This document shows, in pieces, positions 55,015-64,000 of a DNA stretch of 64,000 nucleotides. The DNA is taken from the NCBI RefSeq assembly GCF_002287065.1, contig NZ_NSJZ01000001.1, positions 186,001-250,000 of the forward strand, read 5' to 3'. Under the pieces are notes generated by a model. The model was given only the letters and a program-made list of their open reading frames with translations, was not told the origin of the DNA and did no database searches. Both the position numbers and the translations under genes were made by a program. Within the stretch, counting starts at the first letter, position 1. Every line of letters starts with the position of its first letter. The stretch comes from Paracoccus salipaludis. GTDB lineage: Bacteria > Pseudomonadota > Alphaproteobacteria > Rhodobacterales > Rhodobacteraceae.

Positions 55015-56149
55015 CTTCGCCCATCTGATGACGCCCGAGGAGAACGCCTTCCTCGACATGCTGACCCGCTTCGCCGCCGAGGAGCTTGCCCCCCGCGCCG
55101 CCGGGACGGACGAAAGCGGCGCCTTTGTCCATGCGCAACTGGCCGCGCTTGCCGAAACCGGCATGATGGGCGCGAACCTGCCCGAGGAATGGGGCGGGGC
55201 GGACATCTCGGCCCATGCCCTGTTCGAGGCGGTGGCGGCGGTCGCGGGCGGCTGCGGCTCGACCGTGTCGGCGCTGACGGCGCATTACCTGGCGACGGAC
55301 TCGATCCTGATCGGCGCCGACGACGCCCTGCGCGCCCGCATCCTGCCGGCCGCCGCCGAAGGGCGGATGCTCGGGGCCTTTGCCCTGACCGAGCCCAATG
55401 CCGGGTCCGACCCCGCCGATATGCGCACCCGCGCCGTGCGCGAGGGCGACGGCTGGCGGATCAAGGGCCGCAAGTGCTTCATCTCGAACGGCGGCGTGGC
55501 CGACTTCATCGTGGTCTATTGCGTGACCGACCCTGAGGCTGCGCATCGCGGCATCTCGGCCTTCGTGGTGGAAAAGAGCACGCCCGGGCTGGTGCCGGGC
55601 CGGGTCGAGCAGACCACCGGCCTGCGCGGCGGCCATGTCTGGGAACTGGACTTCGACTGCCTCGTCCCCGACGGGAACCGCGTGGGGCCCCTGGGGTCGG
55701 GCTTCCGCACCGCGATGAAGGTGCTGGACAACGGCCGGGTCGAGGTCGCGGCCATGGCCGTGGGCATCGCCCGCGCGGCGCTGGCGGCATCCGTCGCATG
55801 GGCGAAGTCGCGCATCATCGGGGGCGAGGCTCTGGGCCGCCGCCAGGGCATCCAGTGGATGCTGGCCGACATGGCGACCGAGCTGAACGCCGCCGAGCTT
55901 CTGGGCCACGAGGCCGCCCGCCAGCGCCACGCGGGCCAGCGGTTCACCGCTGCGGCCAGCCGCGCCAAGCTGTTCGCCAGCGAGGCCGCCGGCCGCATCG
56001 CCGACACCGCCATCCAGATCCACGGCGGCTACGGCTACACCAGGGATTTCCCGCTGGAGCGATACGCCCGCGACCTGCGGATCATGCGGATCTACGAGGG
56101 CTCGTCCGAGATCCAGCGCAACATCATCGCGGGCCAGCTGCTTTCCTGA
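55007..56149 (+). CDS. Acyl-CoA dehydrogenase inside the hut operon
   Basis: A 380-aa flavoprotein of the short/medium-chain acyl-CoA dehydrogenase family. [19 protein letters not shown] is the FAD/substrate signature, and the catalytic Glu364 is in [12 protein letters not shown]. It is not a glutaryl-CoA dehydrogenase, whose motif there differs (YEGTHDI-like). A GTG start at 55007 lies 6 bp after AGGAGG. It forms a CaiB-CaiA-like pair with the upstream CoA-transferase. In this setting it could oxidise imidazolepropionyl-CoA to urocanyl-CoA, passing electrons to ETF. hutU begins 11 bp downstream. Confidence 0.92.
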   Translation: MPDFAHLMTPEENAFLDMLTRFAAEELAPRAAGTDESGAFVHAQLAALAETGMMGANLPEEWGGADISAHALFEAVAAVAGGCGSTVSALTAHYLATDSILIGADDALRARILPAAAEGRMLGAFALTEPNAGSDPADMRTRAVREGDGWRIKGRKCFISNGGVADFIVVYCVTDPEAAHRGISAFVVEKSTPGLVPGRVEQTTGLRGGHVWELDFDCLVPDGNRVGPLGSGFRTAMKVLDNGRVEVAAMAVGIARAALAASVAWAKSRIIGGEALGRRQGIQWMLADMATELNAAELLGHEAARQRHAGQRFTAAASRAKLFASEAAGRIADTAIQIHGGYGYTRDFPLERYARDLRIMRIYEGSSEIQRNIIAGQLLS

Positions 56150-56160
56150 AAGGACCGGAC

Positions 56161-57843
56161 ATGAACAACCCCCGTCACAACATCCGCGACGTCTTCCCTC
56201 CGACCGGGACCGAGATTTCGGCGAAAAGCTGGCTGACCGAGGCGCCGCTGCGGATGCTGATGAACAACCTGCATCCCGACGTGGCCGAGAACCCGCACGA
56301 GCTGGTCGTCTATGGCGGCATCGGGCGCGCGGCGCGGACCTGGGACGACTTCGACCGGATCGTCGAGTCCCTGCGCAGGCTGAACGAGGACGAGACGCTG
56401 CTGGTCCAGTCCGGCAAGCCCGTGGGCGTCTTCCGCACCCACAAGGACGCGCCGCGCGTGCTGATCGCCAACTCGAACCTGGTGCCGCACTGGGCGAACT
56501 GGGACCATTTCAACGAGCTCGACAAGAAGGGCCTGGCCATGTACGGCCAGATGACCGCGGGCTCGTGGATCTACATCGGCACGCAGGGCATCGTTCAGGG
56601 CACCTACGAGACCTTCGCCGAGGCCGGCCGCCAGCATTACGGCGGCGATCTCAAGGGCAAGTGGATCCTGACGGCGGGCCTGGGCGGGATGGGCGGCGCG
56701 CAGCCGCTGGCCGCCGTCATGGCCGGGGCCTGCTGCCTTGCCGTCGAATGCGATGAGACCCGCGCCGACTTCCGCATCCGCACCCGCTATTGCGACGCCA
56801 AGGCCCATTCGCTGGACGAGGCGCTGGCCATGATCGCGGACTGGACCGCCAGGGGCGAGGCCAAGTCCGTGGCCCTGATCGGCAACGCCGCCGAGGTCTT
56901 CCCGGAACTCGTCCGCCGCATGAAGGTGGGCGGACCCCGCCCCGACATCGTGACCGACCAGACCTCGGCCCATGACCCGCTGCACGGCTACCTGCCCAAG
57001 GGCTGGACCGTCGCGGAATGGCGCGCCAAGCAGGAAACCGACCCCAAGGCCGTCGAGGCCGCCGCCCGCGCCTCCATGAAGGACCACGTCGCGGCCATGG
57101 TCGATTTCTGGAACGCGGGCGTGCCGACGCTCGACTATGGCAACAACATCCGCCAGGTCGCGCTGGAGGAAGGGCTGGAGAACGCCTTCGCCTTCCCCGG
57201 CTTCGTGCCCGCCTATATCCGCCCGCTCTTCTGCCGCGGCGTCGGTCCCTTCCGCTGGGCGGCGCTGTCGGGCGACCCCGAGGACATCTACAAGACCGAT
57301 GCGAAGATGAAGGAGCTTTTCCCCGAGAACGAGCACCTGCACCGCTGGCTGGACATGGCGCGTGACCGCATCGCCTTCCAGGGCCTGCCCGCGCGCATCA
57401 TGTGGATCGGCCTCGGCGACCGTCACCGCGCGGGCCTCGCCATCAACGAGATGGTGCGGAACGGCGAGTTGAAGGCGCCGGTCGTGATCGGCCGCGACCA
57501 CCTCGATTCCGGTTCGGTGGCCTCGCCCAACCGCGAGACCGAGGCGATGAAGGACGGCTCGGACGCCGTGTCGGACTGGCCGCTGCTCAATGCGCTGCTG
57601 AATACCGCCTCGGGCGCGACCTGGGTGTCGCTGCACCACGGCGGCGGCGTGGGCATGGGCTTCAGCCAACATTCCGGCATGGTCATCTGCTGCGACGGGA
57701 CCGCCGACGCCGACCGGCGGATCGAGCGCGTACTGTGGAACGACCCGGCCACCGGCGTCATGCGCCACGCCGACGCGGGCTATGACATCGCGCTCGACTG
57801 CGCGCGCGAGCATGGGTTGAACCTGCCGGGCATCCTCAAGTGA
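56161..57843 (+). CDS. hutU: Urocanate hydratase
   Basis: A 560-aa urocanase that uses a tightly bound NAD as an electrophile to hydrate urocanate to imidazolonepropionate. [20 protein letters not shown], the NAD site [10 protein letters not shown], and [20 protein letters not shown] with the conserved Cys are all present. AAGGA precedes the ATG. It follows the CoA-transferase/dehydrogenase pair and overlaps hutD by GTGA. Confidence 0.97.
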   Translation: MNNPRHNIRDVFPPTGTEISAKSWLTEAPLRMLMNNLHPDVAENPHELVVYGGIGRAARTWDDFDRIVESLRRLNEDETLLVQSGKPVGVFRTHKDAPRVLIANSNLVPHWANWDHFNELDKKGLAMYGQMTAGSWIYIGTQGIVQGTYETFAEAGRQHYGGDLKGKWILTAGLGGMGGAQPLAAVMAGACCLAVECDETRADFRIRTRYCDAKAHSLDEALAMIADWTARGEAKSVALIGNAAEVFPELVRRMKVGGPRPDIVTDQTSAHDPLHGYLPKGWTVAEWRAKQETDPKAVEAAARASMKDHVAAMVDFWNAGVPTLDYGNNIRQVALEEGLENAFAFPGFVPAYIRPLFCRGVGPFRWAALSGDPEDIYKTDAKMKELFPENEHLHRWLDMARDRIAFQGLPARIMWIGLGDRHRAGLAINEMVRNGELKAPVVIGRDHLDSGSVASPNRETEAMKDGSDAVSDWPLLNALLNTASGATWVSLHHGGGVGMGFSQHSGMVICCDGTADADRRIERVLWNDPATGVMRHADAGYDIALDCAREHGLNLPGILK

Positions 57844-58406
57844 GGCTGCTGCGTCGGGGCGAGGGCAGGGCCAGCCGCTGGAAGAACGGCGGCGGCGTCA
57901 CGCACGAGCTGGCCGTCTGGCCGGACGGCGCGGACCTGTCCGGCTTCGATGCGCGGCTGTCGATGGCCGAGGTGGCGGCGGACGGCCCCTTCTCGGCCTT
58001 CCCCGGCATCGACCGCACGCTGGCCGTGCTGGACGGCGGGCCGATGCGCCTGTCCTTCGGCGGCGCCGAGGTGGCCGTGACGGCGAACGGCCCGCCCCTG
58101 TCCTTTCCGGGCGAGGCGCCGGTCCGGGCCGCGCTGGACCAGGGGCCGGTGCTGGACCTGAACATCATGACCCGGCGCGGCGCCTTCTCGCACCGGATGG
58201 TCGAGCTTTCACCCGGCGACAGCCTGCCCGAAGGGACGGTTGCGCTGGTCGCGCGCGGCGGCGTATCGGTCGCGGGGTTGGATCTGGCAGCGGGGGACGC
58301 GCTTCTGGGCGGGAAATCTGCTTCCTTGCAGGGCAGGGTGGACCGGGGCAGGCCCCTGGCCGTGATCCTCGACTGCCTCAAAAACAGGCAGGAGGCCCGG
58401 TCATGA
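57840..58406 (+). CDS. hutD: HutD family protein
   Basis: A 188-aa HutD protein with a cupin-like fold. HutD is found in many hut operons and is thought to limit or tune their output, possibly by binding formylglutamate or urocanate. [17 protein letters not shown] and [18 protein letters not shown] are the family motifs. The GTG at 57840 overlaps the hutU stop. It ends the hut operon; a 136-bp gap follows. Confidence 0.88.
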   Translation: MRLLRRGEGRASRWKNGGGVTHELAVWPDGADLSGFDARLSMAEVAADGPFSAFPGIDRTLAVLDGGPMRLSFGGAEVAVTANGPPLSFPGEAPVRAALDQGPVLDLNIMTRRGAFSHRMVELSPGDSLPEGTVALVARGGVSVAGLDLAAGDALLGGKSASLQGRVDRGRPLAVILDCLKNRQEARS

Positions 58407-58542
58407 CGAGGGCCCCTTCCTGCGCGGCATCTTGTGACTTGCGATCCGGCCCGCATGACCGTCACGGTGACGCGCGCCACGGCAAACCGAGCGGACAGGG
58501 CCGAGCCGAACGGACCACCCAAGGCCACGACAGGAGAGAGAG

Positions 58543-59355
58543 ATGACACTTCGCACCACCCTGCGCGCCGCGCTCTTCGGGGCGACCGCACTGGCGCTGA
58601 CCGCGACCGGCGCGCTGGCCGACATGCTCGAGGACATCAAGGCGGCGGGCAAGATCACCACCGCGACCGAGATGCATTATGCCCCCTTCGACATGCTGGA
58701 GAACGGCGAATACGCCGGCTTCAACAAGGAACTGTTCGACGAGGTCGCCAAGGAGCTTGGCGTGACCGCCGAATACCAGGACCTGCCCTGGGCCTCGATC
58801 CTGCCGGGCCTGGAAGTCAGCAAGTTCGACTTCGTGAACGCCCCCGTCACCATCACGCCCGAGCGGATGGAGCGTTACGCCTTCACCCTGCCGATCAGCG
58901 ACGCGACCGTGGCGCTGGTCCAGCGCAAGGGCGGCGACCTGACCAAGCCCGAGGACATCAAGGGCAAGACCGTCGGCATCCAGAAGGGCACGGCGCAGGA
59001 AAAGCAGCTCGAAGCCTATTCCGACACGCTGGGCGGCTTCACCATCCGCGGCTACGGCTCGCCGGATGAAGCCTATGCGGACCTCGCCGCCGGCCGCCTG
59101 GACGCGGTCGCGGGCTCGGCCCCGAACCTCGCCTACCTCGCCAAGACCCGCCCCGACGTCTTCGAGACCATCCAGCCGCCCTTCGGCGAGCCCAAGTACT
59201 TCGCCTGGGTGACCCGCAAGGAAGGGTCCGAGTCGCTGATCGAGGCGATGAACGCCGCCCTGATCAAGATCCAGGACGACGGCCGCCTGGCCGCGATGCA
59301 GGAAAAATGGTTCGGCACCGCGACCGCGCTGCCCAAGGAAATGCCTGCGATGTGA
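58543..59355 (+). CDS. Polar amino-acid ABC transporter substrate-binding protein
   Basis: A 270-aa periplasmic binding protein (family 3 solute binding). The signal peptide is MTLRTTLRAALFGATALALT to ATGALA. YAPFDMLENGEYAGFNKELFDEV, FDFVNAPVTITPERMERYAF and KTVGIQKGTAQEKQL follow the family order. GGAGAGAGAG lies before the ATG. It heads a four-gene importer operon placed directly after the hut genes, so histidine, urocanate or a related compound is a plausible ligand. A strong hairpin after the gene would raise its transcript level over the permeases. Confidence 0.88.
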   Translation: MTLRTTLRAALFGATALALTATGALADMLEDIKAAGKITTATEMHYAPFDMLENGEYAGFNKELFDEVAKELGVTAEYQDLPWASILPGLEVSKFDFVNAPVTITPERMERYAFTLPISDATVALVQRKGGDLTKPEDIKGKTVGIQKGTAQEKQLEAYSDTLGGFTIRGYGSPDEAYADLAAGRLDAVAGSAPNLAYLAKTRPDVFETIQPPFGEPKYFAWVTRKEGSESLIEAMNAALIKIQDDGRLAAMQEKWFGTATALPKEMPAM

Positions 59356-59361
59356 TCCCCC

Positions 59362-59389
59362 GCGGGCGGGCCTTCCGGGGCCCGCCCGC
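59362..59389 (+). terminator. Hairpin between binding-protein and permease genes
   Basis: GCGGGCGGGCC (59362-59372) pairs with GGCCCGCCCGC (59379-59389) around TTCCGG, with no T-run. It is typical of a partial terminator or mRNA stabiliser after the most-needed subunit. Confidence 0.6.
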
Positions 59390-59408
59390 ATCTTCCGAAG
59401 GGCGCTGA

Positions 59409-60056
59409 ATGTTCTCGTTCCAGACGATCATCGACAACCTGCCCGTGCTGGCCGCCTCGGCCCGCTACACGCTGCTGATCTCGGGCGCGGGCTGCCTTCT
59501 GGGGCTGATCTTCGGCGCGCTGATCTGCGTGGCCGCGGTGTCGCGCGCCCCGGCCGCGCGCGCCTTCGCGGGCCTTTACGTCAGCTTCTTCCGGGGCGTG
59601 CCGCTGCTGATCCAGCTGCTGCTGGCCTTCTACCTTCTGCCGCTGGTGGGCGTGAACGTCCCGGCGCTGGCCGCCGCGATCTTCACCGTGGGCCTCTGCG
59701 CCGCCGCCTATATCAGCGAGATCCTGCGCGGCGCCCTGAACGCCATTCCCCGGGGCCAGGCCGAGGCCGCCATCGCCGTGGGCCTGTCGCCGCGCCACAT
59801 CTGGACCCGGATCCTTCTGCCGCAGGCGCTGAAGATCTCCATGCCCGCGCTGGTCAACGAACTGATCCTGCTGGTCAAGGCGTCGTCGCTGGTGACGGTC
59901 GTGGGCATCGTCGAGATCACCCGGATGAGCCAGGCCATCGCCTCGGCCACCTACCGCCCGCTGGAAATCTACCTGACCGCCGCCTTCCTGTACCTGGCGA
60001 TCAACCTCGTCATCGCAGCCCTCGGCCGCAACCTGGAACGGAGGCTCGCCTGGTGA
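59409..60056 (+). CDS. Amino-acid ABC transporter permease, HisMQ type (1)
   Basis: A 215-aa inner-membrane permease with about five helices. LRGALNAIPRGQAEAAIAVGLSP then HIWTRILLPQALKISMPAL is the EAA motif of the His/Glu/Gln family (HisM/HisQ). It overlaps the second permease by GTGATG. The two form a heterodimer for the importer whose binding protein is upstream. Confidence 0.9.
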   Translation: MFSFQTIIDNLPVLAASARYTLLISGAGCLLGLIFGALICVAAVSRAPAARAFAGLYVSFFRGVPLLIQLLLAFYLLPLVGVNVPALAAAIFTVGLCAAAYISEILRGALNAIPRGQAEAAIAVGLSPRHIWTRILLPQALKISMPALVNELILLVKASSLVTVVGIVEITRMSQAIASATYRPLEIYLTAAFLYLAINLVIAALGRNLERRLAW

Positions 60057-60721
60057 TGGAGCTTGACCTTTTCCGCGAATACGGCCCGGCGCTGCTGCGG
60101 GGCCTGGGCGTCACGATCTTCTGCTGGATCGTGGGCACCGCCTGCGCCATGGCGCTGGGCTTCCTGCTGGCGCTGGTCCAGCGCGGCGTGTCCGCCCGCC
60201 CCGTCCAGTGGATCCTGCGCGCCTATGTCGAGTTCATCCGGGGCACGCCCTTCCTGGTGCAGCTTTTCGTGCTGTATTACGGCGCCCCCATGCTGGGGCT
60301 GCGGCTGGACGCCATGCCCGCGGGGCTTCTGGGCCTGACGATCTACGGCAGCCCCTATTTCGCGGAAATCTTCCGCGCCGGCCTGAACGCCGTCCCGCTG
60401 GGCCAGATCGAGGCCGCCCGCGCCATGGGCTTCGCCCCCGCGACCATCCTGCGGCGGATCATGATCCCCGTGATGCTGGTCTCGGCGCTGCCCGCGCTGG
60501 TCAACTTCTCGATCATCCTGACCAAGGAAACCGTGATCCTGTCGATGATCACCGTTCCCGAGATCATGTTCGAAACCCAGACCATGATGGCCGAAACCTT
60601 CGCCTTCGCGGAATCGACCCTCGTGCTGGCGCTGTTCTTCTGGGTCTTCGTGGAAACGATCTCGCGCATCGGGCGCAGGCTGGAACGCCGCGCCACCCAT
60701 TACCTGCTGGACCGGAGCTGA
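60053..60721 (+). CDS. Amino-acid ABC transporter permease, HisMQ type (2)
   Basis: A 222-aa permease partner with VEFIRGTPFLVQLFVLYYG and the EAA loop GLNAVPLGQIEAARAMGFAPATILRRI. The GTG at 60053 has GGAGG 8 bp upstream; an ATG directly follows it at 60056. The ATPase gene begins 3 bp after its stop codon. Confidence 0.9.
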   Translation: MMELDLFREYGPALLRGLGVTIFCWIVGTACAMALGFLLALVQRGVSARPVQWILRAYVEFIRGTPFLVQLFVLYYGAPMLGLRLDAMPAGLLGLTIYGSPYFAEIFRAGLNAVPLGQIEAARAMGFAPATILRRIMIPVMLVSALPALVNFSIILTKETVILSMITVPEIMFETQTMMAETFAFAESTLVLALFFWVFVETISRIGRRLERRATHYLLDRS

Positions 60722-60724
60722 GCC

Positions 60725-61534
<810 letters not shown>

Positions 61535-61607
61535 TCGCGGCCGGCCTTGACGGGGAAGGGCGCGGCATGGTCCGCTTCGGGGCCGCCGCCCAAGTCCCGG
61601 ACACGCC

Positions 61608-63140
61608 ATGTCACCTGACGAGAATCCCGCCATCCTCCTGAACCCCGCCGACAGCGTAGCCGTCGCGCGCCGTAGCCTGAAGGCGGGCGAGGCCGTCGGC
61701 CCGGACGGCCCCGTCGCGGCCGAGCCGATCCCGCGCGGCCACAAGATCGCCCTGCGCGCCATCGCCGAGGGCGAGGAGGTGCGCAAGTTCGGCCAGGTGA
61801 TCGGCGTGGCCTCGCGCGCCATCGCGCCGGGCCAGCATGTCCACCTGCAGAACCTCGCCATGGTCGAAAGCAACCCCGACCATGCCTTCTGCGTGGAAAA
61901 CCGCGACCCCGGCCTGCTGCCCGAGGCCGAGCGCGCCAGCTTCATGGGCTATGACCGGGGCCTGGGCGGTGTGGGGACGCGCAACTACATCGGCGTGATC
62001 TCGACCGTGAACTGCTCGGCCACCGTGTCGCGCTACATCGCCGAGCATTTCAACCGGCAGGGCGGCCTTCAGGGCTTCGCCAACGTGGACGGCGTCGTGG
62101 CCCTGACCCACGGCAGCGGCTGCGCCATCGCCACCAAGGGCGAGGGCTACGAATACCTGACCCGCGTCATCAAGGGCTATGCCACGCATCCGAACTTTGG
62201 CGGCATCCTGATGATCGGGCTGGGCTGCGAGGTGAACCAGATCCGCCCCATCATGGAGCATTACAAGCTGGAGGAAAGCGACCGCTTCCGCACCATGACC
62301 ATCCAGCAGCTTGGCGGGACGCGCAAGACCATCGAGGCCGCCTGCGACATGATCCGCCAGATGCTGCCGCAGGTGAACGCCGCCCGGCGCAGCCCGCAGC
62401 CGCTGCGCCATCTCAAGGTCGCGCTCGAATGCGGCGGGTCGGACGGCTATTCGGGGATCACCGCGAACCCGGCGCTGGGCGTCGCCTCGGACCTGCTGGT
62501 GCGGCACGGCGCGACCACCGTCCTGTCCGAAACGCCCGAGATCTACGGCGCCGAGCACCTGCTGACGCGGCGCGCGAAGTCGCCCGAGGTCGCGCAGAAG
62601 CTGCTGGACCGGATCGACTGGTGGCGCGACTACACCTCGCGCAACGGGGCCGAGCTGAACAACAACCCGTCCTTCGGGAACAAGGAAGGCGGGCTGACGA
62701 CGATCCTGGAAAAGTCGCTGGGCGCGGTGGCCAAGGGCGGCTCGATGCCGCTGAACGCGGTCTATGAATATGCGGAACCCGTGACGGCGCAGGGGTTCAC
62801 CTTCATGGACACGCCCGGCTACGACCCGGCCGCCGTGACGGGGCAGGTGGCGGGCGGATGCAACGTGGTGTGCTTCACCACCGGCCGGGGCTCGGTGTCC
62901 GGCTGGAAGCCCGCGCCCACCATCAAGATCGCCACCAACACCGCCATGTACGAACACATGCGCGAGGACATGGACATCAACTGCGGCGACATCGCCCGCG
63001 GCACCGACACCATCGAGGCCGCAGGCAAGCGCATCTTCGACCTGATCCTCGCCGTCGCCTCGGGCGAACGCACCCTGTCCGAGCAGTTCGACTATGGCGA
63101 CAACGAGTTCGTCCCCTGGCAGGTCGGCGCGATCACCTGA
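61608..63140 (+). CDS. UxaA-family (altronate/galactarate-type) dehydratase
   Basis: A 510-aa protein with an N-terminal SAF domain (about 1-95) and a UxaA/GarD dehydratase core. GVGTRNYIGVISTVNCSATV, THGSGCAIATKGEGYEYLTR, GLGCEVNQIRP and ALECGGSDGYSGITANPALG are family signatures with conserved Cys. It probably removes water from a sugar acid or hydroxy-acid using Fe. It lies behind an amino-acid importer, not a uronate operon, so the substrate is uncertain. The SAF-core fusion is normal for UxaA. Confidence 0.85.
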   Translation: MSPDENPAILLNPADSVAVARRSLKAGEAVGPDGPVAAEPIPRGHKIALRAIAEGEEVRKFGQVIGVASRAIAPGQHVHLQNLAMVESNPDHAFCVENRDPGLLPEAERASFMGYDRGLGGVGTRNYIGVISTVNCSATVSRYIAEHFNRQGGLQGFANVDGVVALTHGSGCAIATKGEGYEYLTRVIKGYATHPNFGGILMIGLGCEVNQIRPIMEHYKLEESDRFRTMTIQQLGGTRKTIEAACDMIRQMLPQVNAARRSPQPLRHLKVALECGGSDGYSGITANPALGVASDLLVRHGATTVLSETPEIYGAEHLLTRRAKSPEVAQKLLDRIDWWRDYTSRNGAELNNNPSFGNKEGGLTTILEKSLGAVAKGGSMPLNAVYEYAEPVTAQGFTFMDTPGYDPAAVTGQVAGGCNVVCFTTGRGSVSGWKPAPTIKIATNTAMYEHMREDMDINCGDIARGTDTIEAAGKRIFDLILAVASGERTLSEQFDYGDNEFVPWQVGAIT

Positions 63141-63141
63141 C

Positions 63142-63163
63142 GGGCGGGACGGTCAGCCCGCCC
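63142..63163. terminator. Convergent hairpin after the UxaA-type gene
   Basis: GGGCGGG (63142-63148) pairs with CCCGCCC (63157-63163). It overlaps the end of the convergent cytochrome gene and could act in both directions. There is no T-run. Confidence 0.45.
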
Positions 63164-63764
63164 GGCCCTTGCGCCCCAGCATCCGCGCCAGCGTGCCGTC
63201 GCGCCACATGGACTCGTGGACGCCGACCATGACGATGTGCCCTGCGACAAGGATCGCCAGCAGCCAGCCCAGTTCGCCATGCAGCAGGCCGCCCAGATTG
63301 ACCATCCAGCCGATCGGCGGCTCTTGCGCGGGGAAGATCGTGAAGCCGAAGGGCGCGAAGACCCGGTCGTTGCCATAGGCCCGCAGCAGCGCGATCGTGG
63401 GCACCGCCAGCATGACGACATACAGCGCTGCGTGCCCCAGCGAGGCCGCGCGGCCCCAGAAGTGATGGCCGTGGGTCGGCCGGTTCTTCCGGTTCGACCA
63501 GGCCCACAGCGCGCGGATGACGATCAGGACGAACAGGATCGTGCCCACCGGCTGGTGAAAGGCGACAAAGGGCGAAAGCCAAGGCTGCTTGTCGAAGATC
63601 AGCCGCAGGCCCATGCCGACGAACTGGTACAGGACCAGAACCGCGATGGTCCAGTGAAGGAAGCGGCTCATCCGGCCATAAACGGCATGGGTGTCGCGGA
63701 AGGGCAGGGGGCTGCCGGCATTGCCCCGCCCGGCTGTCTGGATCGCCTGTTGCGAGTCTGTCAT
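63153..63764 (-). CDS. Cytochrome b561 family protein
   Basis: A 203-aa di-haem inner-membrane protein with four helices. Likely haem His residues are in SRFLHWTIAV, VAFHQPVGTI, SLGHAALYVV and VAGHIVMVGVHES. It resembles bacterial cytochrome b561 (CybB), which oxidises ubiquinol and can pass electrons to superoxide. AGGGG supports the start at 63764 (MTDSQQAIQ); an upstream ATG adds nine residues. It is convergent with the UxaA-type gene. Confidence 0.88.
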   Translation of the reverse strand: MTDSQQAIQTAGRGNAGSPLPFRDTHAVYGRMSRFLHWTIAVLVLYQFVGMGLRLIFDKQPWLSPFVAFHQPVGTILFVLIVIRALWAWSNRKNRPTHGHHFWGRAASLGHAALYVVMLAVPTIALLRAYGNDRVFAPFGFTIFPAQEPPIGWMVNLGGLLHGELGWLLAILVAGHIVMVGVHESMWRDGTLARMLGRKGRAG

Positions 63765-63842
63765 CTGAAGCCCCTGCGGTTGTCCATGCATGAGGGAACC
63801 ATACCGCCGATTCCGGCGCAGGTCCAAAGGGCTGGCGGAAAG

Positions 63843-63866
63843 TTGACTAAATTCGTCGCCGGGAAT
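63843..63866 (+). promoter_or_regulatory. Candidate iron-responsive promoter of the siderophore gene
   Basis: TTGACTAAATT in an A/T-rich island (63843-63853) could be a -35 element, with AATAAG at 63864. TGA-N9-TC is close to an IRO (RirA) box but not exact. Low confidence. Confidence 0.25.
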
Positions 63867-63907
63867 AAGCCGCCCCCTGCGGATGCGCCGCGCGCCCGAG
63901 GCTCTCG

Positions 63908-64000
63908 ATGGATGACTTTTCGACTGACATTCCCCGCCAGGTCTGGCCGGAGGATTTCGCAGCCCGCTACCGCGCCAGGGGCTACTGGCGCGGCGAGACA
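63908..64000 (+). CDS. 2,3-dihydroxybenzoate-AMP ligase, N-terminal fragment
   Basis: Only 31 codons are in the window. The residues VWPEDFAARYRARGYWRGET match the start of EntE/DhbE-type adenylating enzymes, whose N-termini carry WPEEFARRYREKGYW-like sequence. They activate 2,3-dihydroxybenzoate as AMP ester for catecholate siderophores. The ATG at 63908 has no strong ribosome site before it. In Paracoccus such genes make parabactin-type siderophores. A siderophore receptor (46 kb) and a siderophore-interacting reductase (2 kb) are also in this window. Confidence 0.75.
   Translation, partial: MDDFSTDIPRQVWPEDFAARYRARGYWRGET

Overview
The window is GC-rich alphaproteobacterial chromosome, most like Paracoccus or another Rhodobacteraceae/Paracoccaceae member. 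The evidence is the pairing of the cell-cycle genes ccrM (GANTC methyltransferase) and gcrA, a DUF4170 protein, DciA, a PuuE-UraD fusion, a complete hut operon of the HutF/HutG type, short haem/RTX-style proteins, and a dispersed intergenic repeat. Genes are tightly packed with many ATGA/GTGA overlaps. I see no insertion sequence, integrase, prophage gene or CRISPR array.

Layout. 0-4.5 kb: the end of a fosmidomycin-resistance-type MFS exporter, then purine-ureide catabolism (PuuE-UraD fusion, ureidoglycine aminohydrolase) with a siderophore-interacting flavoprotein between them, then rnhB. 4.5-7.1 kb: ccrM behind three clustered GANTC sites, a terminator, an AlkB-type membrane hydroxylase and tRNA-Leu. 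7.1-12.3 kb: a candidate small RNA, DUF4170, Kdo transferase-like waaA and lpxK (lipid A/Kdo), a DsbA-like protein, dciA and mutY. 12.4-21.7 kb: argF, arginase, a TSUP permease, metG, a 790-bp spacer, gcrA, an ABC-2 permease, argD and a PfkB sugar kinase. 21.7-26.6 kb: a four-gene membrane-stress-like module (zinc-ribbon membrane protein, SPFH-GYF protein, DUF2927 lipoprotein, TelA). 26.8-29.7 kb: fabF, mltG and a small exported protein. 29.8-40.5 kb: a surface-glycan island with two RTX-type proteins (one with a GH5-like glycosidase domain), four glycosyltransferases (one with an in-frame TGA), and UDP-glucose dehydrogenase plus a UDP-glucuronate epimerase. 40.5-43.5 kb: modEABC with an ideal ModE-like operator. 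43.6-48.2 kb: DoxX, a VOC dioxygenase, a divergent LysR regulator and a TonB-dependent siderophore receptor. 48.2-58.4 kb: the hut regulon (hutC-hutF divergent from hutIHG, CoA-transferase, acyl-CoA dehydrogenase, hutU, hutD). 58.5-63.8 kb: a polar amino-acid ABC importer, a UxaA-family dehydratase and cytochrome b561. The right edge cuts the start of a 2,3-dihydroxybenzoate-AMP ligase gene, the probable beginning of a catecholate siderophore cluster.

The strongest new idea is metabolic. A class III CoA-transferase and an acyl-CoA dehydrogenase are embedded, with overlapping start/stop codons, between hutG and hutU. By analogy with the CaiB/CaiA pair they could feed imidazolepropionate into the pathway as urocanate. 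Second-rank candidates are the TelA-DUF2927-SPFH-zinc-ribbon module, a structured small-RNA candidate beside tRNA-Leu, the GANTC cluster in front of ccrM, and the composite dispersed repeat (hairpin plus a TATTTG...GAAGAA core).
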